A DNA stretch of 7,308 nt from Lysobacterales bacterium. GTDB taxonomy: Bacteria > Pseudomonadota > Gammaproteobacteria > Xanthomonadales > SZUA-36. Under the pieces are notes generated by a model. The model had not been told where the DNA came from and did not search any database. It worked only from the letters and a program-made list of their open reading frames with translations. The first letter of the stretch is position 1, and every line of letters starts with the position of its first letter. The stretch lies in NCBI GenBank assembly GCA_009692275.1, contig SHZL01000138.1:1-7308 (forward strand), read 5' to 3'. This document shows positions 1 to 6,514 of this stretch, piece after piece. Position numbers and translations under genes: made by a program.

Positions 1-50
1 TAGAACGGGCTTTTCTTGGCCCCGCCTCGAGATAATCTGATTGTTACCAT
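1..50 (-). CDS. rpsP: 30S ribosomal protein S16, N-terminal fragment (cut by window edge)
   Basis: S16 is a small-subunit ribosomal protein that binds 16S rRNA and supports 30S assembly. Only the first 16 codons are present; they read MVTIRLSRGGAKKSPF, matching the strongly conserved S16 start (MVTIRLxRxGxKKRPFY). The next codon begins TA, consistent with the usual Tyr. Residue 14 is Ser where Arg is common. The gene starts at an ATG (50-48) with no clear Shine-Dalgarno sequence; the bases just before it are AT-rich. It lies downstream of ffh on the same strand, the order known from the gammaproteobacterial ffh / rpsP-rimM-trmD-rplS region, so rimM, trmD and rplS are expected beyond the left edge (inference). 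The identity rests on a short but highly characteristic stretch and on the position next to ffh. Confidence 0.88.
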   Translation of the reverse strand, partial: MVTIRLSRGGAKKSPF

Positions 51-68
51 TATATAAAGCCCGTGTAT

Positions 69-87
69 CAATGCCGCTCAGGCATTG
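69..87 (-). other. 7-bp stem-loop upstream of the rpsP start
   Basis: CAATGCC and GGCATTG form a perfect 7-bp inverted repeat around a 5-nt loop, ending 18 nt before the rpsP ATG. The following bases on the minus strand (ATACACGGGCTTTATAT) lack the continuous T tract of an intrinsic terminator. It is therefore more plausibly part of the rpsP leader than the end of the ffh transcript. Its position close to a start without a Shine-Dalgarno makes a role in initiation possible (inference). Confidence 0.4.
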
Positions 88-142
88 GGTGCTGATTTCA
101 GAAACTGTGGCCGTGTCGATTTGACGTCGCGACCCGATCTCC

Positions 143-156
143 GCGCCAGGTGGCGC
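143..156 (-). other. Short GC stem-loop in the rpsP leader
   Basis: GCGCCACCTGGCGC on the minus strand is a perfect inverted repeat. Realistically it forms a 5-bp GC stem (GCGCC/GGCGC) around a 4-nt loop. No T run follows, so it does not look like an intrinsic terminator. It lies inside the presumed rpsP leader RNA, where it may be structural or regulatory; no role can be assigned from sequence alone. Confidence 0.35.
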
Positions 157-193
157 CCAGAAAATCCATCCAGGCAGACCCAGCAAACCGCGC

Positions 194-222
194 ATTGTAC
201 CGTTAAGACGGGCAAAAGAAAA
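194..222 (-). promoter_or_regulatory. Candidate sigma-70 promoter for rpsP with GC-rich discriminator
   Basis: On the minus strand a -10 hexamer TACAAT (199-194) lies 17 bp after a weak -35-like TTTTCT (222-217). The -10 is followed directly by GCGCGG, a GC-rich discriminator of the type seen at stringently controlled rRNA and ribosomal protein promoters. It sits just after the ffh stop codon and would give rpsP a leader of roughly 135-140 nt. The -35 matches consensus poorly (3 of 6), so the call is tentative. Confidence 0.4.
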
Positions 223-248
223 CCCAATTGAGCACAGGCCGTGAGAGC

Positions 249-1643
249 CTAGAATGGCGGCTTGCGCCCGCCTCTGCCGGGTAACGTGCCGCCCGGCAGT
301 TGTCCTTGCAGTGTTTTGAGCTTTTTCATCATGCCGGCCATGCCGCCCTTGCCCATTTTTTTCATCATTTTTTGCATTTGCCCATGCTGTTTCAGGAGAC
401 GGTTAACGTCCTGTATTTCCATGCCGGATCCCAGCGCAATGCGCTTTTTTCGAGACCCCCGGATGACTTCGGGGAAGCTACGTTCCTGGGGTGTCATGGA
501 ATTTATGATGGCAATCAAGTGTCGCGTATTTTGGTCATCTACTCGTGATTTAAGCTGCGGAGTGAGATTTCCCATTCCGGGCAATTTGTCCATCAGGCTG
601 CTTATACCCCCCATGCTGGTCACCTGTTCAAGCTGGGAACGAAAATCCTCCAGGTCAAGGCCACTGCCCTTGCGCATTTTGTTAACCAGTTTTTCAGCAG
701 CTTTCTGATCAACGTTTCGTTGTACATCTTCAACCAGCGACAGTACGTCACCCATTCCAAGGATGCGCGATGCAATGCGCTCTGGATAGAATGGCTGCAA
801 GGCATCTACTTTCTCCCCGGTTCCAATGAACTTGATCGGCTTTCCCGTAATGGCGCGAACCGAAAGTGCTGCCCCACCCCGCGCGTCGCCGTCGGTCTTG
901 GTCAGCACGATGCCGCTCAAGTCCAGCGCTGCACTGAATGCGCCCGCTGTATTGGCCGCATCCTGACCGGTCATGCTGTCGACCACGAACAGCGTTTCCC
1001 TTGGCTCAACGACGCGATGAATCTCCCGGATTTCCTCCATCATTTCGTTATCAACGTGCAGGCGTCCGGCGGTATCAACCAGAAGTACATCGCACATCTG
1101 TTTGCGCGCCTCGGCCAGAGCATTCTGCGCAATCGCCGCGGGCCGTTGTGAAGTGGTGGACGGGTAGTAAATCGCACCGACCTGCGTTGCCAGCATTTTC
1201 AATTGCTCAATGGCGGCAGGGCGATAAACGTCACAACTGACCACCATGACGCGTTTCTTTTCCGCCTCCATCAAGTAGCGGGCCAATTTCGCCGTGGATG
1301 TCGTTTTACCCGACCCCTGCAAACCAGCCATCAGAATGACGACCGGCGGCCTGGCTTTGAAGTCCAGAGTTTGATTCTCGTCTCCCATCACGTGGACTAA
1401 CTCATCGTAAACAAGCTTGACCATCGCCTGCCCAGGAGTAAGGCTATGCAATATTTCCTGTCCCAGCGCTTTTTGCTTGATGTCAGAAATAAACTGCTGC
1501 ACTACGGGCAGCGCAACATCCGCCTCCAGCAAGGCAACTCGAATTTCGCGCAAGGTGTCCCTGATGCTATCGTCAGTCAGGCGGCCCTTACCGCCAAGCT
1601 GCCGCATGGCGTGCGACAGCCGTTCCGTCAGGTTTTCAAACAT
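249..1643 (-). CDS. ffh: Signal recognition particle protein Ffh (SRP54 GTPase)
   Basis: Ffh pairs with 4.5S RNA, binds signal sequences of nascent membrane proteins on the ribosome and, through GTP-dependent contact with FtsY, delivers them to the SecYEG translocon. The 464-residue product has the full SRP54 layout. The N domain (about 1-90) carries the ALLEADV motif. The G domain (about 95-300) has GLQGSGKTT (107-115), DTAGR (190-194) and TKTDGDARGG (249 onward). The methionine-rich M domain (about 320-450) has the RNA-binding region around GSGMEIQDVNRLLKQ and a MxxMMKKMGKGGMAGMM tail. The chosen start is the ATG giving MFENLTERLS, the family's usual N terminus; GGAG (1653-1650) lies 6 nt before it. 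A TTG four codons further upstream overlaps this ribosome binding site and is unlikely to be used. Length is close to the E. coli protein. It is divergent from ypjD and followed by rpsP. Confidence 0.98.
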   Translation of the reverse strand: MFENLTERLSHAMRQLGGKGRLTDDSIRDTLREIRVALLEADVALPVVQQFISDIKQKALGQEILHSLTPGQAMVKLVYDELVHVMGDENQTLDFKARPPVVILMAGLQGSGKTTSTAKLARYLMEAEKKRVMVVSCDVYRPAAIEQLKMLATQVGAIYYPSTTSQRPAAIAQNALAEARKQMCDVLLVDTAGRLHVDNEMMEEIREIHRVVEPRETLFVVDSMTGQDAANTAGAFSAALDLSGIVLTKTDGDARGGAALSVRAITGKPIKFIGTGEKVDALQPFYPERIASRILGMGDVLSLVEDVQRNVDQKAAEKLVNKMRKGSGLDLEDFRSQLEQVTSMGGISSLMDKLPGMGNLTPQLKSRVDDQNTRHLIAIINSMTPQERSFPEVIRGSRKKRIALGSGMEIQDVNRLLKQHGQMQKMMKKMGKGGMAGMMKKLKTLQGQLPGGTLPGRGGRKPPF

Positions 1644-1648
1644 GAGGC

Positions 1649-1666
1649 ACTCCAAAACTTGGGAGT
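1649..1666 (-). promoter_or_regulatory. Hairpin covering the ffh ribosome binding site
   Basis: On the minus strand ACTCC (1666-1662) can pair with GGAGT (1653-1649), which contains the GGAG ribosome binding site of ffh; two further A-T pairs are possible past a bulged C. If the -10 hexamer at 1677-1672 is used, transcription would start near 1665, placing this hairpin at the very 5' end of the mRNA. It could lower translation or protect the end. The stem is short, so the effect is uncertain. Confidence 0.35.
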
Positions 1667-1671
1667 CGGGT

Positions 1672-1677
1672 ATTATA
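1672..1677 (-). promoter_or_regulatory. Perfect -10 hexamer, candidate ffh promoter
   Basis: TATAAT on the minus strand lies 28 nt before the ffh ATG. No hexamer resembling TTGACA is found 16-19 bp upstream and there is no extended -10 TG, so the promoter would be weak or activator-aided if real. On the other strand an overlapping TATTAT (1671-1676) could serve ypjD, again without a clear -35 element, so this 85-bp gap may hold overlapping divergent promoters. Confidence 0.4.
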
Positions 1678-1728
1678 GCGGGAGCAACAGCCGTAGTACT
1701 TGGGATTAATGGTCGGTAGAGACAATTG

Positions 1729-2544
1729 ATGTATCACGATTCCAGCTTACTTGCTGCCACTGGCCTCTACATTCTGGCGGCGACCTTGCTCTATGTGTCG
1801 ATTAGAAACCAGTCGAGAGCCTGGTGGCTGGCATCCGTCGCTGTGTGCTTTCTTGGCGCAACAGTGCACGGTTTTAACCAATACCAACACTGGATGGGCA
1901 GCGCAGCAACAGAGGTTGGAATACTGAACCTCTTGTCACTGTGCGCACTGGTTATCGTACTCATGCTGTGCACTTCGGTCTTCAGCTCCGACCCCCTGTA
2001 TGATGCCAGCATTATCGCTTTGCCCCTGACCATAGTGGTGCTTGCGCTGGAGTGGTCCGTCCCCTCCAACGGCTTGTTGCCGGAAAGTTTTTCCGCCGGT
2101 GCGTCCTTCCATATTCTCAGTTCCGTGCTGGCATTTGGCGTGCTCAGCATTGCTGGAGTCTATGCGTTGTTTGTCGCCATAATTGATCATTTCCTCCGTC
2201 GCCATCACCTCAACCCCCTGGTCAAATCGCTTCCCCCGCTGGAAACCCTTGAAAGGCTGCTCTTCCGGCTGATTGCAATGGGATTCATATTGCTGACCTT
2301 TTCGCTTGGAACCGGCCTTGCTTTTGTCGATGACTTGTTCGCGCAACATCTTGCACATAAAACCATACTGTCCATCATGGCATGGCTGATCTTTGGTTTG
2401 CTGCTTTGGGGCCGCTGGCAATATGGTTGGCGTGGGCGGCAAGCTGTCCGGCTTACGCTCGCCGGAATTCTTCTGCTTTTGCTTGCTTACTTTGGAAGCA
2501 AACTGGTGCTTGAAACCATCCTGGGTCGAAGTTGGCGTAACTGA
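1729..2544 (+). CDS. ypjD: Inner membrane protein YpjD, CcsA/HemX-like cytochrome c assembly family
   Basis: This is an integral membrane protein of the cytochrome c assembly (CcsA/CcmC/HemX) superfamily; the exact role of YpjD is not established. The 271-residue sequence has eight predicted membrane helices, at about 7-25, 32-48, 63-85, 94-110, 127-152, 180-200, 212-228 and 241-259. Membrane-embedded or nearby histidines at 47, 128 and 210 and the segment WGRWQYGWRGR (227-237) fit the YpjD group. The tryptophan-rich WWD haem-handling motif of true CcsA/CcmF is not seen in full, so haem binding should not be assumed. The start is the ATG at 1729; the TTG directly before it is an alternative. 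The ribosome binding site is weak (GAGA-like). The gene stands between ffh (divergent) and corB (same strand, 79 nt later), the same order as in E. coli, which supports the name. Confidence 0.9.
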   Translation: MYHDSSLLAATGLYILAATLLYVSIRNQSRAWWLASVAVCFLGATVHGFNQYQHWMGSAATEVGILNLLSLCALVIVLMLCTSVFSSDPLYDASIIALPLTIVVLALEWSVPSNGLLPESFSAGASFHILSSVLAFGVLSIAGVYALFVAIIDHFLRRHHLNPLVKSLPPLETLERLLFRLIAMGFILLTFSLGTGLAFVDDLFAQHLAHKTILSIMAWLIFGLLLWGRWQYGWRGRQAVRLTLAGILLLLLAYFGSKLVLETILGRSWRN

Positions 2545-2623
2545 TGGCCTGCCCCGCACATATCAATGTCTCTTTGGCTGACAGAGTCTCGCCACCAACT
2601 CTAATTCAGGTTCTACACACGAT

Positions 2624-3883
2624 TTGAACGACATACCGCTTAGCACCCTTTACTTGATTTTGCTGGTCTTGATAGCCCTGTCTGCATATTTTTCCAGCTC
2701 TGAAACAGCATTAATGGCAGTCAACCGCTACCGCATGCGGCACCTGGCCAATACGGGCCACCTTGGCGCACGCACTGCACAAAAATTGCTGCAAAAGCCG
2801 GATCGTTTGCTCGGGCTGATCTTGCTCGGGAACAACCTGGTGAATATCCTCGCTGCGTCCATTGGGACCGTGATCGGAATTCGCCTGCTCGGCGACAATG
2901 GCGTGTGGATTTCATCATTGGTTTTGACCGTGGTCGTTCTCATATTTGGCGAAGTGGCGCCCAAAACGATCGCCGCATTCAACCCGGAACGAATTGCTTA
3001 CCCCACTTCTTTTATCCTGGCCGCACTCCTCAAGGTGTTTTATCCCCTGGTATGGCTGATCAACGGTGTGACGACCCTGTTGCTAAGGCCATTTGGCATC
3101 AGGGCGCGAACGGATGTAATTGAGCGATTGAATCGCGAGGAACTACGCACCCTCTTGCAAGAGGGTGGCCTCGTTTCAAACAACCATCAGCGAATGCTGG
3201 TGAATATTCTTGACCTGGAACAGGCGCTAATCGATGACGTCATGGTTCCACGGCAAGAAATCATGGGCATTGATCTCAACGATGACTGGGAGACCATTCT
3301 CACGCAACTGACGCAAACCCTCTATACACGTTTGCCCGTTTACCGGGAAAGCATTGATCACGTGGAGGGCACTTTGCACATTCGCTCGGTGATTGCAAAA
3401 CTGTCGGAGGGCGGCCTTACCTTTGAAGGCCTGAAACAATCCATTCGCACCCCCTACTTCATTCCGGAAGGTACCACCCTCATGCAACAGTTGCTTGAAT
3501 TCCAGTCACGTGAGCGGCGCATGGGGTTGGTAGTTGATGAATACGGCGATATTCAGGGCCTGGTCACTCTGGATGACATACTGGCGGAGATCGTAGGCGA
3601 ATATACGGCCGAAGGGAAAGAACGTTCACGAAACGTTCGGCAACTTGATGATGGCACCTACCTGATCGATGGCGCCACCAGTATTCGGATGCTCAATCGC
3701 CGCATGGGTTGGAACCTGCCGGAAGATGAAGCCAACACATTGAATGGGCTTCTGCTGGAAGAGCTGGAAGTTATTCCATCGGGCAGAACCAGCGTACGTA
3801 TCGGCCCCCACGTGATGACCATCGTTGAGCTAAGAGACAACGTTATTACCAAGGTTTTGGTTCGCAGCGAAGACAAAGACTAA
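2624..3883 (+). CDS. corB: CorB/YfjD-type CNNM-CBS-CorC_HlyC membrane protein
   Basis: Members of this family are cyclin M (CNNM)-like proteins implicated in magnesium and cobalt export or resistance. The 419-residue product has an N-terminal DUF21/CNNM membrane domain (about 1-190; helices near 6-24, 61-88, 94-113 and 123-158) with YFSSSETALMAVNRYRMRHLA (22-42) and GEVAPKT (109-115). A CBS pair (about 205-328) follows, with MVPRQEIMGID and VVDEYGDIQGLVTLDDIL, then a CorC_HlyC domain (about 338-416). The start is TTG: it is the only start codon after the in-frame stop at 2579-2581 that keeps the first helix, and MNDIPLSTLYLI aligns with the E. coli YfjD N terminus. No good Shine-Dalgarno precedes it (CAGG is 13 nt away), suggesting low translation. 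The 79-bp gap after ypjD shows no terminator or clear promoter, so co-transcription is likely. The substrate is inferred from the family, not shown here. Confidence 0.95.
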   Translation: MNDIPLSTLYLILLVLIALSAYFSSSETALMAVNRYRMRHLANTGHLGARTAQKLLQKPDRLLGLILLGNNLVNILAASIGTVIGIRLLGDNGVWISSLVLTVVVLIFGEVAPKTIAAFNPERIAYPTSFILAALLKVFYPLVWLINGVTTLLLRPFGIRARTDVIERLNREELRTLLQEGGLVSNNHQRMLVNILDLEQALIDDVMVPRQEIMGIDLNDDWETILTQLTQTLYTRLPVYRESIDHVEGTLHIRSVIAKLSEGGLTFEGLKQSIRTPYFIPEGTTLMQQLLEFQSRERRMGLVVDEYGDIQGLVTLDDILAEIVGEYTAEGKERSRNVRQLDDGTYLIDGATSIRMLNRRMGWNLPEDEANTLNGLLLEELEVIPSGRTSVRIGPHVMTIVELRDNVITKVLVRSEDKD

Positions 3884-3893
3884 CAAGTCGCCA

Positions 3894-4961
3894 ATGCTCA
3901 TCAATATTCAGTTCCTGAGGTTCACAGCCGCGTTGCTGGTTCTGGTTTACCACACCAGTTCGCACATGCGGGATGCCGGTGTTGAGTTGGGACCCCTATT
4001 CGCCTTGAGCGAATCGATTGGTTTTGCGGGCGTTGATGTTTTTTTCGTGATCAGCGGATTTATCATGGCCTACACGACAAACGCATCGGGCGGGATCGAA
4101 AAGGGCTGGGTTTTCTTCCGCCGGCGTTGTGCTCGCATCTATTCGGGCTATTGGCCTTTCTACCTGCTTGCGCTGGCAGTATTCGCCTGGATCAACCCGG
4201 CGCAACTGCAAGACTCCAGTTTGTTGCGCTCCGCGATTCTGTGGCCGGCAAATGTCCTGCTCCTGGCAGTTAGCTGGACACTGGTCTTTGAAATGTTTTT
4301 TTACCTGCTGTTCACAGTCTTGATTGCAACTACTGAGCGCCATCGGGAAACTACGCTGAGACTGCTGTTGATAGCTATTGTCGCCTGGTCATTGCTCAGC
4401 CAATTTGGCCTTCACGCCTATGACCAGGGGCAACTTGAAGAAATGAGCCTGGCGCAGTACTACATGCTCAGCCCCTACCTCGCTGAATTCCTTGCCGGCG
4501 CAGTCATTGCCAGCCAGGCACGCCGGAGTCCTGCGAAGCGGGGATGGTTATATCTTTCTGCTGGCGTGTTTCTGTTCTCTTTGGGAGGCTGGGTGAATGA
4601 CGCACTGTTTGGGGGCAGCATTGAACAGGGCTATTTTATTTTTTACCGGGTGCTGACGTTCGGTATCCCATCGCTGCTGCTGAAGGCGATGATAAGCCTG
4701 GAGCAGTCAGGAATCCGGGCTCCGGTGAGATTCAGCATTCTTGCCGGTGGCGCTTCCTACGCGATTTATCTTTCCCACACGCTGCTGTTGACAGTGTCTC
4801 AATACCTCGGCTTCAATGTTTTCGCGGGTCAACTGAGCAACCCTTTCGCAAAAATCCTGTTCTCGCTGTTGATCCTGGCGATACTGCTCTTGAGCATGGC
4901 TCATTACACATGGATTGAGCGATCTTTACATCGTTGGTTCAAGGGCTTGCTTCGGGTTTAG
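3894..4961 (+). CDS. Acyltransferase-3 (OafA/YrhL-like) integral membrane protein
   Basis: Acyltransferase-3 proteins transfer acetyl, succinyl or similar groups across the inner membrane onto sugars of O-antigen, exopolysaccharide, peptidoglycan or other envelope glycans. The 355-residue protein is a stand-alone membrane domain of about ten helices with no C-terminal SGNH esterase domain. Family hallmarks are R9 and H20 in QFLRFTAALLVLVYH, FFVISGFIMAY (50-60), RRRCARIYSGYW (76-87), WTLVFEMFFYLLF with E133, GGASYAIYLSH (285-295) and HYTWIERSLHRW near the end. The start is the ATG at 3894, which gives the typical short N terminus; the ribosome binding site is poor. It begins 10 nt after the corB stop, so it is probably read from the same transcript and perhaps translationally coupled. 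No glycan synthesis genes are near, so the acceptor is unknown. It converges on radA. Confidence 0.93.
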   Translation: MLINIQFLRFTAALLVLVYHTSSHMRDAGVELGPLFALSESIGFAGVDVFFVISGFIMAYTTNASGGIEKGWVFFRRRCARIYSGYWPFYLLALAVFAWINPAQLQDSSLLRSAILWPANVLLLAVSWTLVFEMFFYLLFTVLIATTERHRETTLRLLLIAIVAWSLLSQFGLHAYDQGQLEEMSLAQYYMLSPYLAEFLAGAVIASQARRSPAKRGWLYLSAGVFLFSLGGWVNDALFGGSIEQGYFIFYRVLTFGIPSLLLKAMISLEQSGIRAPVRFSILAGGASYAIYLSHTLLLTVSQYLGFNVFAGQLSNPFAKILFSLLILAILLLSMAHYTWIERSLHRWFKGLLRV

Positions 4962-4962
4962 A

Positions 4963-4995
4963 GACGACAGCAGCATTTTCTCCTGGCTGTCAGTC
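4963..4995. terminator. Imperfect inverted repeat between convergent genes, possible weak terminator
   Basis: GACGACAGC (4963-4971) can pair with GCTGTCAGTC (4986-4995) with one bulged A, around a 14-nt loop. It spans the 28-nt gap between the acyltransferase and radA stops and reaches into the last radA codons. There is no T run on either side, so it is at best a weak bidirectional terminator. Confidence 0.2.
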
Positions 4996-6360
4996 TGCCA
5001 TCGATGAAAGACACTCCAGCGCATTGGCTACGGTTTGAACCGGATACACCTTGATACCTGGAATCGGCTTGCGCGGGGCATTTGCTGCAGGAATGATTGC
5101 ATGAACATATCCGTGGCTTGCGGCTTCGCGTAGCCGTTCCAGGCCATCGTGCACCGGGCGCACCTCGCCGGAAAGCCCGACCTCCCCAAAGCAAACAAGG
5201 CGGGTTGGTAATGCCCGATTGCGAAAACTCGAATAGAGCGCCAGTAACATCGGCAGGTCCGCACCTGTTTCTGTGATCCTGATGCCTCCGACCACATTGA
5301 TGAAGACATCCTGGTCTGCCAGGGTGATGCCCCCATGCCGGTGCAGCACAGCCAGCATCATGGCGAGCCGGGTTTGCTCCAGCCCCAGGGCCACTCTGCG
5401 CGGGATACCGGCGTGACTCTGGTCGACCAGCGCCTGCACCTCCAGCACGATTGGACGAGTGCCCTCCCGAATAATGGTGATGACACTGCCGGGTACCGGG
5501 CCGCTGTGACCGGAGAGGAAAATGGAGGAAGGATTAGTCACTTCCTTCAGTCCCTTGCCGGTCATGGCAAACATCCCCAGCTCATTTACCGCACCGAAGC
5601 GGTTCTTTACTGCACGGATGACGCGATACCTGCTGCCCCCTTCATTCTCAAAATACAGCACGGCATCTACCATGTGTTCCAGTACTCGCGGGCCGGCCAG
5701 CGAACCTTCCTTCGTGACATGACCGACCAGCACAACGCAACAGCGCTGTTCCTTGGCCCAGCGCACCAGCCGGGCTGCCGATTCGCGCACTTGCGACACC
5801 GAGCCCGGCGCAGCGGCGAGTTCGTCGGTATAGGTAGTCTGGATCGAGTCAATGATCATCAATTGTGGTTTTTCTTCGTTTGCCCGGGAAAGAATCTGGT
5901 TGACATCTGTTTCGGCGAGGCACCTGATGTCATCCAGCTTCAGGCCAAGCCTCCTGGCTCTCATGCCCACCTGTTCCAACGACTCTTCCCCGGTGATGTA
6001 CAAGCAGGGGAAACGCCCGGCGAGGGCGGAAACCATTTGCAATAGCAAGGTTGACTTTCCTATCCCCGGGTCACCTCCAAGCAACAAAACCGAACCCGGA
6101 ACGAGGCCTCCGCCGAGTACCCGGTCCAGCTCGCCCACGCCGGTTTCAACCCGTTGGATACTCGACTCGCCAACATGAGCCAGGCTATTCACCTTGTTTT
6201 CGAGGCGGCCGGAAAATCCCCCAAAACGGTTGCTCCGCGAAACTGACTCAAGAACTTCAACAATTGAGTTCCAGGCCTGGCATTCTGAACACTGGCCGGC
6301 CCACTTGTTTAATTGGGCTCCACATTCTTGACACTGGAATGAATTCCTGCTTTTTGCCAT
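4990..6360 (-). CDS. radA: DNA repair protein RadA/Sms
   Basis: RadA is a RecA-like, DnaB-type hexameric ATPase that drives branch migration and extends D-loops during recombinational repair. The 456-residue protein has the three expected parts. First is an N-terminal zinc finger (C10, C13, C24, C27). Next is a RecA-like core with Walker A GGDPGIGKST (95-104), Walker B MIIDSIQT (168-175) and the RadA-specific KNRFG motif (252-256). Last is a Lon-protease-like C-terminal domain (about 273-456) with DVFINVVGGIRITETGADLP, which acts as a DNA-binding scaffold in this family, not as a protease. The start is the ATG giving MAKSRNSFQC; GAGG (6369-6366) lies 5 nt before it. An upstream open extension of 24 codons is not homologous to RadA. 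The length is normal. It is convergent with the acyltransferase and divergent from pspF. I see no strong promoter in the 154-bp gap and no obvious LexA box. Confidence 0.98.
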   Translation of the reverse strand: MAKSRNSFQCQECGAQLNKWAGQCSECQAWNSIVEVLESVSRSNRFGGFSGRLENKVNSLAHVGESSIQRVETGVGELDRVLGGGLVPGSVLLLGGDPGIGKSTLLLQMVSALAGRFPCLYITGEESLEQVGMRARRLGLKLDDIRCLAETDVNQILSRANEEKPQLMIIDSIQTTYTDELAAAPGSVSQVRESAARLVRWAKEQRCCVVLVGHVTKEGSLAGPRVLEHMVDAVLYFENEGGSRYRVIRAVKNRFGAVNELGMFAMTGKGLKEVTNPSSIFLSGHSGPVPGSVITIIREGTRPIVLEVQALVDQSHAGIPRRVALGLEQTRLAMMLAVLHRHGGITLADQDVFINVVGGIRITETGADLPMLLALYSSFRNRALPTRLVCFGEVGLSGEVRPVHDGLERLREAASHGYVHAIIPAANAPRKPIPGIKVYPVQTVANALECLSSMAD

Positions 6361-6430
6361 GTTCGCCTCAGTTGCAAAAATATGGTACGTCGGCCGTGTT
6401 GTAGCAGATCGCAAGCATGACCTCCAGCCC

Positions 6431-6460
6431 AAGACACCGGCAAGGACATTTTCTTACAGT
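6431..6460 (+). promoter_or_regulatory. Weak candidate sigma-70 promoter for pspF
   Basis: AAGACA (6431-6436) and TACAGT (6455-6460) each match the -35 and -10 consensus at 4 of 6 positions and are 18 bp apart, in the gap between radA and pspF. The site would give a leader of about 48 nt. Matches of this quality occur by chance, so confidence is low. Confidence 0.25.
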
Positions 6461-6514
6461 ACAGTCAATGCCAGTAGTTTTGGTGAGAGCTGAACCAGCA
6501 ACGGGTGGGATGGC

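Noticed and set aside
1..195. Minus-strand open frame of at least 65 codons from an ATG at 195, overlapping rpsP in another frame
   Set aside because: Its ATG overlaps the proposed -10 hexamer, it has no ribosome binding site, resembles no family I know and conflicts with the well-supported rpsP frame.
241..300. Possible intrinsic terminator just after the ffh stop, near the TTTTCTTTT tract
   Set aside because: Only a 3-bp stem (CAC/GTG) can be drawn before the T-rich stretch, too weak to call a terminator.
1936..2559. 207-codon minus-strand open frame opposite ypjD
   Set aside because: It is antisense to a clear eight-helix membrane protein; its Gln/Lys-rich, low-order product is typical of the complement of hydrophobic codons.
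5335..6045. 236-codon plus-strand open frame opposite radA
   Set aside because: It lies wholly antisense to conserved radA codons, its composition is His/Gln/Arg-rich as expected of a shadow frame, and it has no recognisable domain.
6392..6405. GG-N10-GC pattern resembling a sigma-54 promoter upstream of pspF
   Set aside because: Apart from the GG and GC pairs the match to TGGCAC-N5-TTGCA is poor (about 7 of 11), and about one such pattern is expected by chance in a gap of this size.
6361..6432. 24-codon N-terminal extension of radA
   Set aside because: The ATG at 6360 has a well-placed GAGG and gives the conserved RadA N terminus just before the zinc finger; the extension has no family similarity.
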